DNA of 63,204 nt, taken from the NCBI GenBank assembly GCA_016871335.1, contig VFZF01000003.1, positions 1-63,204 on the forward strand, read 5' to 3'. The position numbers and the translations under genes were made by a program. Numbering within the stretch: the stretch's first letter is position 1; each line of letters opens with the position of its first letter. Positions 13,584 to 22,671 of this stretch are shown here, piece by piece. The stretch comes from Acidimicrobiia bacterium. GTDB lineage: Bacteria > Acidobacteriota > Vicinamibacteria > Vicinamibacterales > SCN-69-37. A model generated the notes under the pieces. That model saw only the letters and a program-made list of their open reading frames with translations, was not told the origin of the DNA and made no database searches.

Positions 13584-15611
13584 ATGACAGGACGTCGGCA
13601 GACTGCGTGTGGTGTGTGGCTCGTGATGGCGCTCCTCGGCGCGGGCGCGTGCGGGGGCGACGACGCCGCCCAGGAATGGCGCGGGATTAACGGCGATGAG
13701 CGGGCCACGAGGTTTGCGCCCCATACCCAGATCGACGGCACAAACATCCGTGCGCTGAAGGTGGCCTGGGAATGGAAGGGCGCGGAGTCGCCGGTGGACC
13801 GCGGCGCCGAGACTCTGCCGCGCAACCTGCCGATCTACGCCAGAGGCAAACTGTTCACCACCGCAGGACCCAAGCGCACCGTCGTGGCCATGGACCCGGC
13901 CACCGGTAAAACGCTCTGGACGTTTCAGGAACCCGAGACGTTCCGGTGGGACTATTCGATGCGCGCCAGCCACGGCAAAGGCGTGGCTTACGCCGAGATC
14001 GACGGGCGCGGTGTCATCTACATCGTCACGCCTGCATTCTTCCTGCACGCGCTTGATGCCGAGACCGGCAAACCCCTCGAAGGATGGGGAAGCGGCGTGC
14101 CGCTTCCTGGGTTCCCCGCCACGGGGTCGGTCGACATGGTCAAGGACCTGATTCAGGGGTGGGCGCCGTGGGAGTCGCGTCGCGAGACCTACGATCCCAA
14201 CATCGGCATTCCCATCGAGATCGGGTACATCACCAATTCGTCACCGCCCATCGTGGTCAACGGCGTGGTCATTGTCGGGAACTCGGCGGAGCAGGGGTAC
14301 AACCAGACCAGGATCGAGAATGTGCCGGGCGACATTCTCGCGTATGACGCGAAGACCGGTGCGTTCAAGTGGAAGTTCCACGTGATTCCGCGGCCCGGTG
14401 AATTTGGCCACGAGACGTGGGAGAACGATGCGTGGACGTTCACCGGCGACGTCTCGTCGTGGGCGCCGCTGTCGGCCGATCCGGAGCGCGGGTTGGTGTA
14501 CGTCGGGACCAACGGCGCCACGATGGACTTCTACGGGGGGTTCCGTCCGGGCGACAACCTGTTCAGCACCACGCTGCTCGCGCTGGATGTGCAGACCGGA
14601 CGCCGCGCGTGGCACTCGCAGTTGGTCCGGCACGACATCTGGAACTACGACAACCCGGTCGCGCCCGTCCTGCTTGATGTGAAGAAGGATGGCCGCACGG
14701 TCCCCGGAGTGTTCCAGGCGACGAAGCAGGCGTTCCTCTATTCGTTTAATCGCGAGACGGGCGCGCCGATCTGGCCGATGGAAGATCGGCCGGTGCCGCA
14801 GTCGACGGTGCCCGGTGAGAAGTTGGCGGCCACACAGCCGTTCCCCACGCGGCCGGCGCCGTACGACCTGCAGGGCCGCAACGAGAGCCATCTCATCGAC
14901 TACACGCCGGAGTTGCGCGCGCGCGCCCTCGCCGTGGCGCAGGAAAACGGCCTCTTTAATCCGCTCTTCAACCCGCCGGTGCATCGCGGGAACCCTGAGG
15001 GGAAGACGCGCTTTCAGTACTGTCCCGGGGACATTGGTGGCGTCAACATCACCGGCCCACCGGTGGCTGATCCCGCAAGCGGCGTGATCTTCATCACCTC
15101 AACCAGCGGCTGCGGCAACCGGTTGCTGATTCCCGGTGCGGAGCGCGATCCCACGATTGATCGTCCGACCGGCAAGACGATCGTGGACTGGACGCCGGGC
15201 CGTGGTGCCGGCGCGCCCTCAGCGATCGACGGCCTCTCGATTTGGAAGGGACCGTACGGCCGGATCGTGGCGATCGATCTCAACACCGGCGAACACCTGT
15301 GGACCGTGCCGAACGGCGAGGCCCCAGAGGCCGTGCGGAATCATCCGCTGCTCAAGGGACTCAACGTGCCCGACCCCGGGCGGTCCGGCCATTCGGCGAT
15401 GCTTGTGACGCCGACCGCGCTCTTTGCGACCGGACTCACCAGCGACAACACGCCTCATCTGTTTGCGCTCGACAAGAAGACGGGGCGCCGCATCGGTCAG
15501 GTCGCCACGAGTCAACGCGGGGAATACGGGATCATGACGTACGTGCACGGGGGCAAACAGTTCATCGTGCTGCCCGTGACCGGCGGGTACATTGCACTGG
15601 CGCTGCCGTAG
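13584..15611 (+). CDS. PQQ-dependent dehydrogenase-like eight-blade propeller, exported
   Basis: 675 residues. The N-terminus has a signal peptide ending in LLGAGACGG; the cysteine could be lipidated, although the lipobox is not canonical. The first blade [16 protein letters not shown] and the motif [17 protein letters not shown] are hallmarks of quinoprotein glucose/alcohol dehydrogenases. No CxxCH haem site and no adjacent cysteine pair are present, so it resembles the membrane glucose dehydrogenase branch without the membrane domain. Electrons would go to quinone or a separate carrier. The start at 13584 has a good Shine-Dalgarno (GGAGG at 13572-13576, 7 bases before ATG). An in-frame start at 13509 would precede the signal peptide with an implausible leader. 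The next gene starts 3 bases after the stop. Confidence 0.85.
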   Translation: MTGRRQTACGVWLVMALLGAGACGGDDAAQEWRGINGDERATRFAPHTQIDGTNIRALKVAWEWKGAESPVDRGAETLPRNLPIYARGKLFTTAGPKRTVVAMDPATGKTLWTFQEPETFRWDYSMRASHGKGVAYAEIDGRGVIYIVTPAFFLHALDAETGKPLEGWGSGVPLPGFPATGSVDMVKDLIQGWAPWESRRETYDPNIGIPIEIGYITNSSPPIVVNGVVIVGNSAEQGYNQTRIENVPGDILAYDAKTGAFKWKFHVIPRPGEFGHETWENDAWTFTGDVSSWAPLSADPERGLVYVGTNGATMDFYGGFRPGDNLFSTTLLALDVQTGRRAWHSQLVRHDIWNYDNPVAPVLLDVKKDGRTVPGVFQATKQAFLYSFNRETGAPIWPMEDRPVPQSTVPGEKLAATQPFPTRPAPYDLQGRNESHLIDYTPELRARALAVAQENGLFNPLFNPPVHRGNPEGKTRFQYCPGDIGGVNITGPPVADPASGVIFITSTSGCGNRLLIPGAERDPTIDRPTGKTIVDWTPGRGAGAPSAIDGLSIWKGPYGRIVAIDLNTGEHLWTVPNGEAPEAVRNHPLLKGLNVPDPGRSGHSAMLVTPTALFATGLTSDNTPHLFALDKKTGRRIGQVATSQRGEYGIMTYVHGGKQFIVLPVTGGYIALALP

Positions 15612-15614
15612 TTG

Positions 15615-17456
15615 ATGGCGGCGCTGCGGCGACACCTGATTCCTCTGCTGCTGTTTGCTGCGGCGGCGTACGCCGTCGCGCCGGCATCCGGCGAAGACCA
15701 ACGGCTCGTCATGCCCGAACATCTCGAGCTCGGCGGGCTCCTCGGCGTCGAGTTCCTGCGGGCCGGTACCGATCAGCTCCTGTCCAACCCGACGCGGTAC
15801 TACGACACGGACGTCCTGTATCCCGATGTTCGTCAGATGCGCACGACCGAGCCGTTCATAGGCTTCGTGATCCTCGGTCTGCCGTTCACCACGGTGCTGG
15901 GTCTCGACGATGTCCGCGCGTTTGAAGCGTTGCGATGGCTGCTGCTGTGGACGGGACTCGTCTTCGCGTGGCGCCTGCTGACCCTGCTCGAGGCAGGCAC
16001 CTGGCTGTCGGTCGCCGGCGCACTCCTCATCGTCCTGCAACCCGCCGTCACTGGAGGCTTTGAACGCGTCCAGGTCCTCAGTCTTCCCCTGATCGTCGGG
16101 GTGCTGTACTTCGCCATCACACTCTGGACCGCCGAACGTCCGTCCCTGCGCGACCAATGGGGGGTGTGCGCGACGACGATGATGTATGTGATGTGCGGCG
16201 CGTACAACGTCGTCATCACCCTGGCGGCGTTGCTGTTGTTGCTGCCGCTGGCGATTCGGGTGGTGTGGGCGCTGCGTGGAGCGCAACGGCTGTGGGCCTT
16301 TGTGTGGCCACTGGCCGTCGCGGGTGTTGTGAATCTGCTGGCCCTGTGGCCGTGGCTGACGGACCGGTGGGATATGTCTCCGTTCATGGGGGCGCCGTTT
16401 CTCGCGATCAAACACTGGAACGCGATGCGGCCCCCGTCGTGGACGCTGCCACTCGCTCCGGTGTTTCAGGGCCTTGTGCTGATCCTGCTCGCGGTGTTTG
16501 TCTGGTGGCAGGTCCGCGCCCGACTGGATCCACCTGGACAGTCGTTCTCCCGCGTCGCCCGATGGACGCTGGCGTGGCTGGGACTGTTCGTCTGCGTGTT
16601 CTCCTTCGGACCCTCGTTTGAGAGCAACTCCAATCCGCTGGCCACCGACCTCATGCGCTGGGTCTCCGCAGTGATTCCTCAGCTCACGGCGGCGCGGGAG
16701 TTTGATCGCTTCTGGACGTACGGCATGACATTGCTGATGGTCGCTGGTGTCGGGACGCTCGGAGCGGTGATGCACGCGCGTGGACGGATGGCGCAGCGCG
16801 TCGTGGCTGTCGCCGTCAGCGTGGTGGCCCTGGCACCGCTGGTGTCGAGACCACTGGCGCTGACACGGCCCGTCGAAGCCGCCCCATGGTTCGTGACCCT
16901 CGCGTCACAGGCTCCCGGTAGCGGGGGCATCTACGTGCATCCGCTGATGCAGTGGAATACCCCGTCCTGCGTCCTGATGATCGATGCGGCGCGTCAAGTG
17001 GAGCGACCCTTCGTCAACGGTTGTCTCGGCATCGCTCCGCCGTGGTTCACGATCGCTACTGATGTGTTGCATCGGTTTCCCGACCCCGAGGCCCTGTGGC
17101 TCCTGCGCAAGTGGCAGGTGGACGCCGTTGTCGATCTGAACGCCGCGCGGCCGATCGATGTGACCGACGCGTTCCGGGTGTCCTCCACACACACGGACGG
17201 CCGGCTCTTCGAAATTCTGCAGCCGGGGCCGCTGTCTCCGCACCCGTCACTTGGGACTGAGGCCCTGCACCGACTCGCGCGAATTGAGGTGCCATGGACA
17301 CACGGTCCCTCCGGCGGCGTCGTTGTCGCTGCTCCTGAGGATGTCCTGGTCTGGGCGGTGGAAGTGCGGCTCTCGCTTGACCATCTGGTGGTCCATCCGG
17401 TTCCCACTGAGCTGGTGATCACGGCGGACGACTGCCGGTCGACCGGATCGTGTTAA
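15615..17456 (+). CDS. polytopic membrane protein, GT-C-glycosyltransferase-like
   Basis: 613 residues. It has an N-terminal membrane anchor and then a loop with YYDTDVLYPDVRQMRTTEPF. Many further hydrophobic segments follow (roughly ten, residues 75-410), and there is a C-terminal extracytoplasmic part of about 200 residues. An acidic loop after the first helix followed by multiple helices is the usual plan of GT-C lipid-linked-sugar transferases and YfhO-like proteins, but I cannot identify a definite family. ATG at 15615 is preferred; a TTG at 15612 immediately upstream is possible. It lies 3 bases behind the PQQ gene and probably shares its transcript. Its stop overlaps that of mqnD on the other strand. 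Confidence 0.6.
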   Translation: MAALRRHLIPLLLFAAAAYAVAPASGEDQRLVMPEHLELGGLLGVEFLRAGTDQLLSNPTRYYDTDVLYPDVRQMRTTEPFIGFVILGLPFTTVLGLDDVRAFEALRWLLLWTGLVFAWRLLTLLEAGTWLSVAGALLIVLQPAVTGGFERVQVLSLPLIVGVLYFAITLWTAERPSLRDQWGVCATTMMYVMCGAYNVVITLAALLLLLPLAIRVVWALRGAQRLWAFVWPLAVAGVVNLLALWPWLTDRWDMSPFMGAPFLAIKHWNAMRPPSWTLPLAPVFQGLVLILLAVFVWWQVRARLDPPGQSFSRVARWTLAWLGLFVCVFSFGPSFESNSNPLATDLMRWVSAVIPQLTAAREFDRFWTYGMTLLMVAGVGTLGAVMHARGRMAQRVVAVAVSVVALAPLVSRPLALTRPVEAAPWFVTLASQAPGSGGIYVHPLMQWNTPSCVLMIDAARQVERPFVNGCLGIAPPWFTIATDVLHRFPDPEALWLLRKWQVDAVVDLNAARPIDVTDAFRVSSTHTDGRLFEILQPGPLSPHPSLGTEALHRLARIEVPWTHGPSGGVVVAAPEDVLVWAVEVRLSLDHLVVHPVPTELVITADDCRSTGSC

Positions 17457-18289
17457 TCGGCGAACAGCTGCGCTGAGAACGCCGGCAGGACGCCCGCTGC
17501 GCGCCCCCGTGCGAAGAGATGGGCCACAGCGTCGCGGCCCTCCGGACCGAGATCCACCGAGAAGTGATTCACGTACAGGTCGATGTGTTTGAACATCACG
17601 GCATCGTCCATGTCCTGCGCGTGGGCGCGGACGTAGGGCAGGGTGACGTCGCGATGCGCAAAGGCGTACTCCACACTGCGTCGCAGCACGCCGTCCATGG
17701 TGGTGCGCACGTCAGCCGGCAGTGACCGGCGAATCACGATGCCGCCCAGCGGGATGGGATGGCCGGTCGCGGATTCCCAGTACTCGCCGAGGTCGATAAT
17801 TTTCCGCAGACCGCGCGCTTCGTAGGTGAAGCGGTTTTCGTGGATGATCACGCCCGCGTCACAGTGTCCGTCCTGCACAGCCCCTTCGATGTCCGAGAAC
17901 ACCATCGCGGTAGTGCGGGTGGCCGTCGGGAAGGCGAGGGCCAGCAGAAGATTGGCTGTCGTAAATTGTCCGGGGATGGCGATGCGCAGATCGCCCGCGG
18001 CGACCTCCTCAACGGTGATCGGACGCTTCGAAATCAGGAGCGGTCCGCAGTTGCGTCCCAGCGCGCTGCCGGCGTTCAGCATCACGTAGCGGTCGACGCA
18101 GTGTGCATACGCGTGATAACTCAGCTTCGTGATGTCCGTGCGGCCGTCGAACGCGTCCCGGTTGAGCGCTTCAACATCCGCCAGCCGCACGTCGAAGTCC
18201 AGGCCTTCGAGGTCGATGCGCCTGTGCACGATCGCATCAAACATGAAGCAATCGTTCGGACACGGCGAGAAGGCGAGCGAGTACGTCAT
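17453..18289 (-). CDS. mqnD: 1,4-dihydroxy-6-naphthoate synthase
   Basis: 278 residues beginning MTYSLAFSPCPNDCFMFDAI, the classic MqnD start. Other family blocks are TDITKLSYHAY, LGRNCGPLLIS and IPGQFTTANLLL. The enzyme converts cyclic dehypoxanthine futalosine to 1,4-dihydroxy-6-naphthoate in the futalosine route to menaquinone. It has the fold of a periplasmic binding protein but no signal peptide, so it is cytoplasmic. Its ATG overlaps the mqnB stop as ATGA, so the two are translationally coupled. The other pathway genes (mqnA, mqnC, mqnE) are not in this window. Confidence 0.95.
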   Translation of the reverse strand: MTYSLAFSPCPNDCFMFDAIVHRRIDLEGLDFDVRLADVEALNRDAFDGRTDITKLSYHAYAHCVDRYVMLNAGSALGRNCGPLLISKRPITVEEVAAGDLRIAIPGQFTTANLLLALAFPTATRTTAMVFSDIEGAVQDGHCDAGVIIHENRFTYEARGLRKIIDLGEYWESATGHPIPLGGIVIRRSLPADVRTTMDGVLRRSVEYAFAHRDVTLPYVRAHAQDMDDAVMFKHIDLYVNHFSVDLGPEGRDAVAHLFARGRAAGVLPAFSAQLFAD

Positions 18290-18921
18290 ACCTGTTCGAG
18301 GATCGTTGTCGTGGTGCGGCCCAACGCGGTCACCGCGGCCGGAATGTCCCAGGCGGCGCGATTGCGTCGCTCCACATAGTTTGAGACCGCGCGCACCTGG
18401 GCAAATCGCACGCCGGCCGCGAGGCATGCGTACATGAAGGCGGCGCCTTCCATGCTCTCGACCTGGGGCTGGCACCGCGACATCACGGCGGCGATCGAGG
18501 GGTCGTCGCCGTGCACGGTGTTGACGGTGATGCCGGTCACGCGTGGCAGAGTGTCGAGTGCGGCACACGTGGGGGGCGTGTCATTCACGAGCCGGCCGCC
18601 GGTATAGGGCGGTTCCTCCGACGCGACCAATCCCATCTCAGCGGCGGAGACAAACGTCGCGCCGTCTTCAACGCCCAGCTCGGAGCACTCATCGCGGACG
18701 ACGTGGACGACGGCGCCGAGCGGCAGGGTGCGATCGAACGCGCCGCAGAGCCCGACGTTGAGCGCCATGTCGAAGGTCTCCCTCGCGAGCGCGCGGGCGA
18801 CGTGTGCCGCGGTGGCCACCATTCCGACACCGGTGATCAGTGTGACCACCCGGTGGCGGGTCGAGTCGGTGACCACCCTCGCAAGTTCGCCTTCGGTGGC
18901 GGCGACCATCAGCACGCGCAT
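18286..18921 (-). CDS. mqnB: futalosine hydrolase
   Basis: 211 residues of the nucleoside phosphorylase/hydrolase fold. Visible are TGVGMVATAAHVARAL, LNVGLCGAFD and the substrate-site block QVESMEGAAFMYACL, with the glutamates that bind ribose. It removes hypoxanthine from futalosine. Pairing with mqnD separates it from the related MTA/SAH nucleosidase. The start at 18921 follows a -10-like TACGAT by 7 bases and gives a normal N-terminus (MRVLMVAATEGE). Confidence 0.92.
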   Translation of the reverse strand: MRVLMVAATEGELARVVTDSTRHRVVTLITGVGMVATAAHVARALARETFDMALNVGLCGAFDRTLPLGAVVHVVRDECSELGVEDGATFVSAAEMGLVASEEPPYTGGRLVNDTPPTCAALDTLPRVTGITVNTVHGDDPSIAAVMSRCQPQVESMEGAAFMYACLAAGVRFAQVRAVSNYVERRNRAAWDIPAAVTALGRTTTTILEQV

Positions 18922-18928
18922 ACATGGG

Positions 18929-18934
18929 ATCGTA
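18929..18934 (-). promoter_or_regulatory. -10 element of mqnB-mqnD, predicted leaderless
   Basis: On the minus strand TACGAT ends 7 bases before the ATG at 18921. No ribosome binding site is visible. Confidence 0.5.
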
Positions 18935-19085
18935 TCCCACCCGATTCGGAGCCGTGGTGTGGTCCGTCCCCGGCATGCGCGCACGACTTGGTGTGATTCC
19001 GGTCCTGGCCTGTGGTGTGACGGTGGGGGCACGGTCACAGACGTTGCCGTTCCGGAACCTCGGTCAGTAAACGCCGCGGAGCGTT

Positions 19086-19094
19086 TGATAGTAT
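19086..19094 (+). promoter_or_regulatory. extended -10 element of the fused spermidine-synthase gene
   Basis: TGATAGTAT combines a TGn extension with TAGTAT (19089-19094). The ATG at 19104 lies 9 bases downstream and no Shine-Dalgarno is present. Confidence 0.45.
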
Positions 19095-19103
19095 GCCCGG
19101 GCT

Positions 19104-21536
19104 ATGACCGAATCCGGCGCTCAGACCCGTACTCTTGATCGTGCCCTGCCGGCCATGCTGGCGCTGTTTGTGGGGAGCGGTGCCGCCGCGTTGATCTACG
19201 AAGTCGTCTGGTTCCAGATGCTCCAGCTGTCGCTGGGTTCGTCGGCCGTGTCCATGGGCGTGCTGCTCGGCGTGTTCATGGGAGGCATGGGGCTCGGCAG
19301 CTGGATGTTCCCCAAGAAGGTGGACAAGCAACACCATCCCCTGAAGGTGTATGCCTATCTGGAACTCGGCATCGGCGCCTGCGGGATGCTGGTGCTCCTG
19401 ATCGTGCCGCTTCTTGGCGGGGTCTACACGGCCATTGCGGGCACCGGTCAGTTCAGCGTGTTTCTGCGCGGGCTGGTTGCCGCGCTCGTGTTGTTGCCGC
19501 CGACCTTGATGATGGGTGCCACGTTGCCGGCCATCGCGCGGTACGTTGAGACCACCCCGAAGGGCGTGTCCTGGATGGGCTTCTTCTACGGCGGCAACAT
19601 CGCCGGCGCCGTCATCGGCACGCTGCTGGCCGGGTTCTACCTGCTGCGTGTGCACGACATGGTGGTGGCGACGTTCGTGGCGGTGGTGTTCAACATTGCC
19701 GTCGCCGGCCTGGCCCTGCTCCTCGCGAAGTCCGCGCCCTACGAACTCACGGGCGTCAACGTCAATGATCCGGTCGTCGAACCCGGCGCGCGCGTGGTGT
19801 ACATCGCCATCGCGCTGTCTGGCCTGACGGCGCTTGCGTCGCAGGTCATCTGGGCGCGTGTCCTGTCGCTGCTCATCGGCGCCACCGTCTATACGTTCTC
19901 GCTGATTCTGGCCGTCTTCCTGGTGGGCCTGGGCATCGGGTCCAGCCTCGGCTCGTCCATGGCGTCCAGCCTGAAACATCCGCGCGTCGCCCTTGGGTGG
20001 GTGCAGATGTTGTTGTGTGTGGCGCTGGCGTACGCCGCGTACATGACGACCGCCTCGATGCCGTTCTGGCCGATCAACCCGTCGATCTCGAGCGACATTT
20101 TCTTCAACTTCCAGCTCGATCTCATGCGCGCCGCCTTCGTCGTGTTGCCTGGCGCGATCCTCTGGGGTATGAGCTTCCCGCTGGCCCTCGCGTCGGTGGC
20201 TGAGAAGGGCCAGGACCCGGCGCGTCTCGTCGGTGGCGTCTACGCCGCCAACACCGCGGGGGCCATTGTCGGCGCGCTGCTCGCCAGCCTGCTCGCGATC
20301 GCAATGATCGGTTCGCAAAACGCGCAGATGGTGCTCATCGGTGTGTCGGCGATCTCGGGTCTCATGCTGCTCGCCTCGCACGCGGATGAGTCGGGCACGG
20401 GCAAGTCCCAGCTGGCGACCATGACCATGCTGGTGCTGGTCACCGCAGGTGCCGGCCTGCTGGCGCGTTCGGTGCCGCCGATGCCCGGGTTGCTTGTCGC
20501 CTACGGCCGCTACGCCGCGACGTGGGTGGGGCAGAACGAAATCATCTACACCGGTGAAGGCATGACCGCGTCGGTTGCCGTGTCCCGCACGCCGAACGGC
20601 GTCCTCAACTATCACAACGCCGGCAAGGTGCAGGCCTCCAGTGAACCGCAGGACATGCGTCTCCAGCGCATGCTCGGGCACATGACGACGCTCATCCCCG
20701 ATAACCCGAAGACGGTGGTCGTCATCGGGTGCGGCGCCGGCGTCACGGCCGGTGCGGTGTCGATTGACCCCGTACTCACGCAGGTCACCATCGCGGAAAT
20801 CGAACCGCTGGTACCGCGGGTGGTCTCCACCTATTTCTCCGAACACAACTTCGACGTCATCCGGAACCCGAAGGTGCGTGTACACCTCGACGACGCGCGG
20901 CACTTCCTGCTGACGACGAAGGAAAAGTTCGACGCGATCACCTCCGACCCGCTTGATCCGTGGGTCAAGGGCGCGGCGACGCTCTACAGCCGCGAGTTCT
21001 TTGAAGTGGTGAAGTCCCGGCTGAACCCCGGAGGCGTCGTCACGTTGTTTGTCCAGCTCTACGAGAGCAGTGACGCGGCCGTGAAGAGCGAAATTGCGAC
21101 ATTCCTCGAAGCGTTCCCGCAGGGGGTGGTCTTCGCGAACACGATTAACGGGCAGGGCTACGACCTCGTGCTGGTCGGCCAGCTCGATCCGAAACCGATT
21201 GACGTCGATCGCGTGCAGACCCGGCTCAGCGACCCGGCCAACGCCGCCATCGCCCGGTCGCTCGCGGAGATCGGAATCTACTCGGCCGTCGATCTCTTCG
21301 GCACCTACGGTGGGCGCCGGGACGACATGGGCGGCTGGCTCACCGGCGCCCAGATCAACACCGATCGCAATCTCCGCCTGCAGTATCTGGCCGGGCTCGG
21401 CCTCAACAACTACAGGGCGGCCGAGATCTACCGCAACATGTCCGCCGAGAGCCGGTTCCCGGAGGGCCTCTTCACGGGCTCCGAGCAGACGATGCAGGAA
21501 CTGCGGGACACGATCGCCAGGAATCATGGGCGATAG
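19104..21536 (+). CDS. fused MFS-like transporter / spermidine synthase-like protein
   Basis: 810 residues. The N-terminal half (about 15-440) is a series of hydrophobic helices in two similar halves, as in fused MFS/spermidine synthase proteins. The C-terminal half is a Rossmann methyltransferase-like domain of the spermidine synthase family: GCGAG at 542-546, EIEP at 565-568, LDDARHF around 596-601 and the active-site-like SDPLDPW at 614-620. The gatekeeping DxxD of true aminopropyltransferases is only partly conserved, so its substrate is open. A membrane-embedded aminopropyl or related transferase is the best guess. Three exported paralogues follow 64 bases downstream on the same strand and may belong to the same function. 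Confidence 0.85.
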   Translation: MTESGAQTRTLDRALPAMLALFVGSGAAALIYEVVWFQMLQLSLGSSAVSMGVLLGVFMGGMGLGSWMFPKKVDKQHHPLKVYAYLELGIGACGMLVLLIVPLLGGVYTAIAGTGQFSVFLRGLVAALVLLPPTLMMGATLPAIARYVETTPKGVSWMGFFYGGNIAGAVIGTLLAGFYLLRVHDMVVATFVAVVFNIAVAGLALLLAKSAPYELTGVNVNDPVVEPGARVVYIAIALSGLTALASQVIWARVLSLLIGATVYTFSLILAVFLVGLGIGSSLGSSMASSLKHPRVALGWVQMLLCVALAYAAYMTTASMPFWPINPSISSDIFFNFQLDLMRAAFVVLPGAILWGMSFPLALASVAEKGQDPARLVGGVYAANTAGAIVGALLASLLAIAMIGSQNAQMVLIGVSAISGLMLLASHADESGTGKSQLATMTMLVLVTAGAGLLARSVPPMPGLLVAYGRYAATWVGQNEIIYTGEGMTASVAVSRTPNGVLNYHNAGKVQASSEPQDMRLQRMLGHMTTLIPDNPKTVVVIGCGAGVTAGAVSIDPVLTQVTIAEIEPLVPRVVSTYFSEHNFDVIRNPKVRVHLDDARHFLLTTKEKFDAITSDPLDPWVKGAATLYSREFFEVVKSRLNPGGVVTLFVQLYESSDAAVKSEIATFLEAFPQGVVFANTINGQGYDLVLVGQLDPKPIDVDRVQTRLSDPANAAIARSLAEIGIYSAVDLFGTYGGRRDDMGGWLTGAQINTDRNLRLQYLAGLGLNNYRAAEIYRNMSAESRFPEGLFTGSEQTMQELRDTIARNHGR

Positions 21537-21567
21537 TGCTCAGCACCGAGCACCCAGCACTGAGCAC
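21536..21567. repeat. short-word repeat with 8-bp inverted ends
   Basis: GTGCTCAG (21536-21543) is the exact reverse complement of CTGAGCAC (21560-21567). The loop and right arm contain the direct words GAGCACC, CAGCAC and GAGCACC. It lies immediately behind the stop of the fused synthase gene and could act as a weak terminator or attenuator before the paralogue operon. Confidence 0.7.
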
Positions 21568-21576
21568 CACCGGACG

Positions 21577-21585
21577 TGTTAGCAT
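21577..21585 (+). promoter_or_regulatory. extended -10 element of the three-paralogue operon
   Basis: TGTTAGCAT (TGn + TAGCAT at 21580-21585) lies 15 bases before the ATG at 21601, giving a predicted leader of roughly nine bases. Confidence 0.4.
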
Positions 21586-21600
21586 CCGTGACATCCGCGC

Positions 21601-22671
21601 ATGCTGACTCGCCGCCTCCTGGCGCCCGTCGTTCTGGTTGCCCTGGTGGTGGGAGCGCACGCGCAGGCACCGACGCCGGCAGGAAGCCTGCCGGCGTCGA
21701 TCTCGAACACCGATTTCTGGAAGTTGTCACGGGAGCTGTCCGAACCCGATGGCTTCTTTCGGTCTGACAATCTCGTCTCGAACGAGATTTACTTCCAGAC
21801 CATCATTCCGGAACTGATCACCACGACGAAACCCGAGCGTGTGTATTTCGGCGTCGGTCCGGAACAGAATTTCACCTACATCGCGGCATTGAAGCCGAAG
21901 ATGGTGTTCATCATCGACGTGCGTCGCGGCAATCTGCACACGCATCTGATGTACAAGGCGATTTTCGAATTGTCGAAGGATCGTGCCGACTTTGTCTCGA
22001 TGCTGTTTTCGAAGAAGCGGCCGGACGGACTGACGGCCAGGACTTCGGCGCGTGACCTGTTCCAGGCGTTTGTGCCCGTGGAGACGTCGGAGGCTACGTA
22101 CATGGCGAACCTTGCGGCGATTCAGCAGCACCTCACGAAGACACGCGAACTGCCGCTCAGTGAGGACGACCTGAAAGGGATCGAGTACGTCTACTACCAC
22201 TTCTACTGGTACGGGCCTGGCCTGACCTATTCATCGAGCACGGGTGGGGGCGGGCGCGGCAACTTTGTGAACTTCCAGTCGCTGATGATGGCTGATGACG
22301 GGTTCGGTGTGGCGCGGAGTTTTCTGGCGACTGAGGAACACTTCCAATACCTGAAGAACCTCCACACGAAGAACCTGTTTGTGCCCGTGGTCGGCAACTT
22401 CGGCGGGAGCAAGGCCATTCGGGCGGTGGGCACCTGGCTCAAGGAGCGCAAGGCGATGGTGTCGGCGTTTTATCTGTCGAACGTCGAGCAGTACCTCTCG
22501 CAGGATGGTCTCTGGCATTCGTTCTGCGGCAACTTCGCGCAGTTGCCGGTGGATGACAGCAGCATGTTCATCTATTCGCAGGGTGGCGGGCGCGGCGGGG
22601 GAGGTGGCGGTGGACTGCTGTCGTGGTACCGGCCCATCCTGCTGGATGTGAAGGCGAACAAGTGCGACTAG
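21601..22671 (+). CDS. exported Rossmann-like protein of unknown function, paralogue 1 of 3
   Basis: 356 residues with a clear signal peptide (cleavage near AHA-QA, residue 21). Blocks shared with the next two genes are SDNLVSNE (55-62), VYFGVGPEQNFTYI (81-94), FIIDVRRGN (103-111), YLTKTRE-like, then a C-terminal FVPVVGNFGGSKAIRAVG and SNVEQYL. The G-x-G-P loop followed about 20 residues later by an acidic residue after a beta strand resembles motifs I and II of class I methyltransferases. That is inference, and a secreted protein would not meet S-adenosylmethionine. A glycine run lies near the C-terminus. The function is unknown. The next gene starts 10 bases before its stop. Confidence 0.7.
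   Translation: MLTRRLLAPVVLVALVVGAHAQAPTPAGSLPASISNTDFWKLSRELSEPDGFFRSDNLVSNEIYFQTIIPELITTTKPERVYFGVGPEQNFTYIAALKPKMVFIIDVRRGNLHTHLMYKAIFELSKDRADFVSMLFSKKRPDGLTARTSARDLFQAFVPVETSEATYMANLAAIQQHLTKTRELPLSEDDLKGIEYVYYHFYWYGPGLTYSSSTGGGGRGNFVNFQSLMMADDGFGVARSFLATEEHFQYLKNLHTKNLFVPVVGNFGGSKAIRAVGTWLKERKAMVSAFYLSNVEQYLSQDGLWHSFCGNFAQLPVDDSSMFIYSQGGGRGGGGGGGLLSWYRPILLDVKANKCD

Noticed and set aside
15219-16775. 518-codon minus-strand open frame across the PQQ and GT-C-like genes
   Set aside because: Spans two sense genes and reads as low-complexity charged sequence; an artefact of GC bias.
18290-18568. 93-residue N-terminal extension of MqnD
   Set aside because: MqnD begins with MTYSLAFSPCPND in its family, and the extension lies inside mqnB.
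19035-21527. 830-codon open frame antisense to the fused spermidine synthase gene
   Set aside because: Composition rich in His/Arg/Gln with no family signature; the sense frame has membrane helices and methyltransferase motifs.
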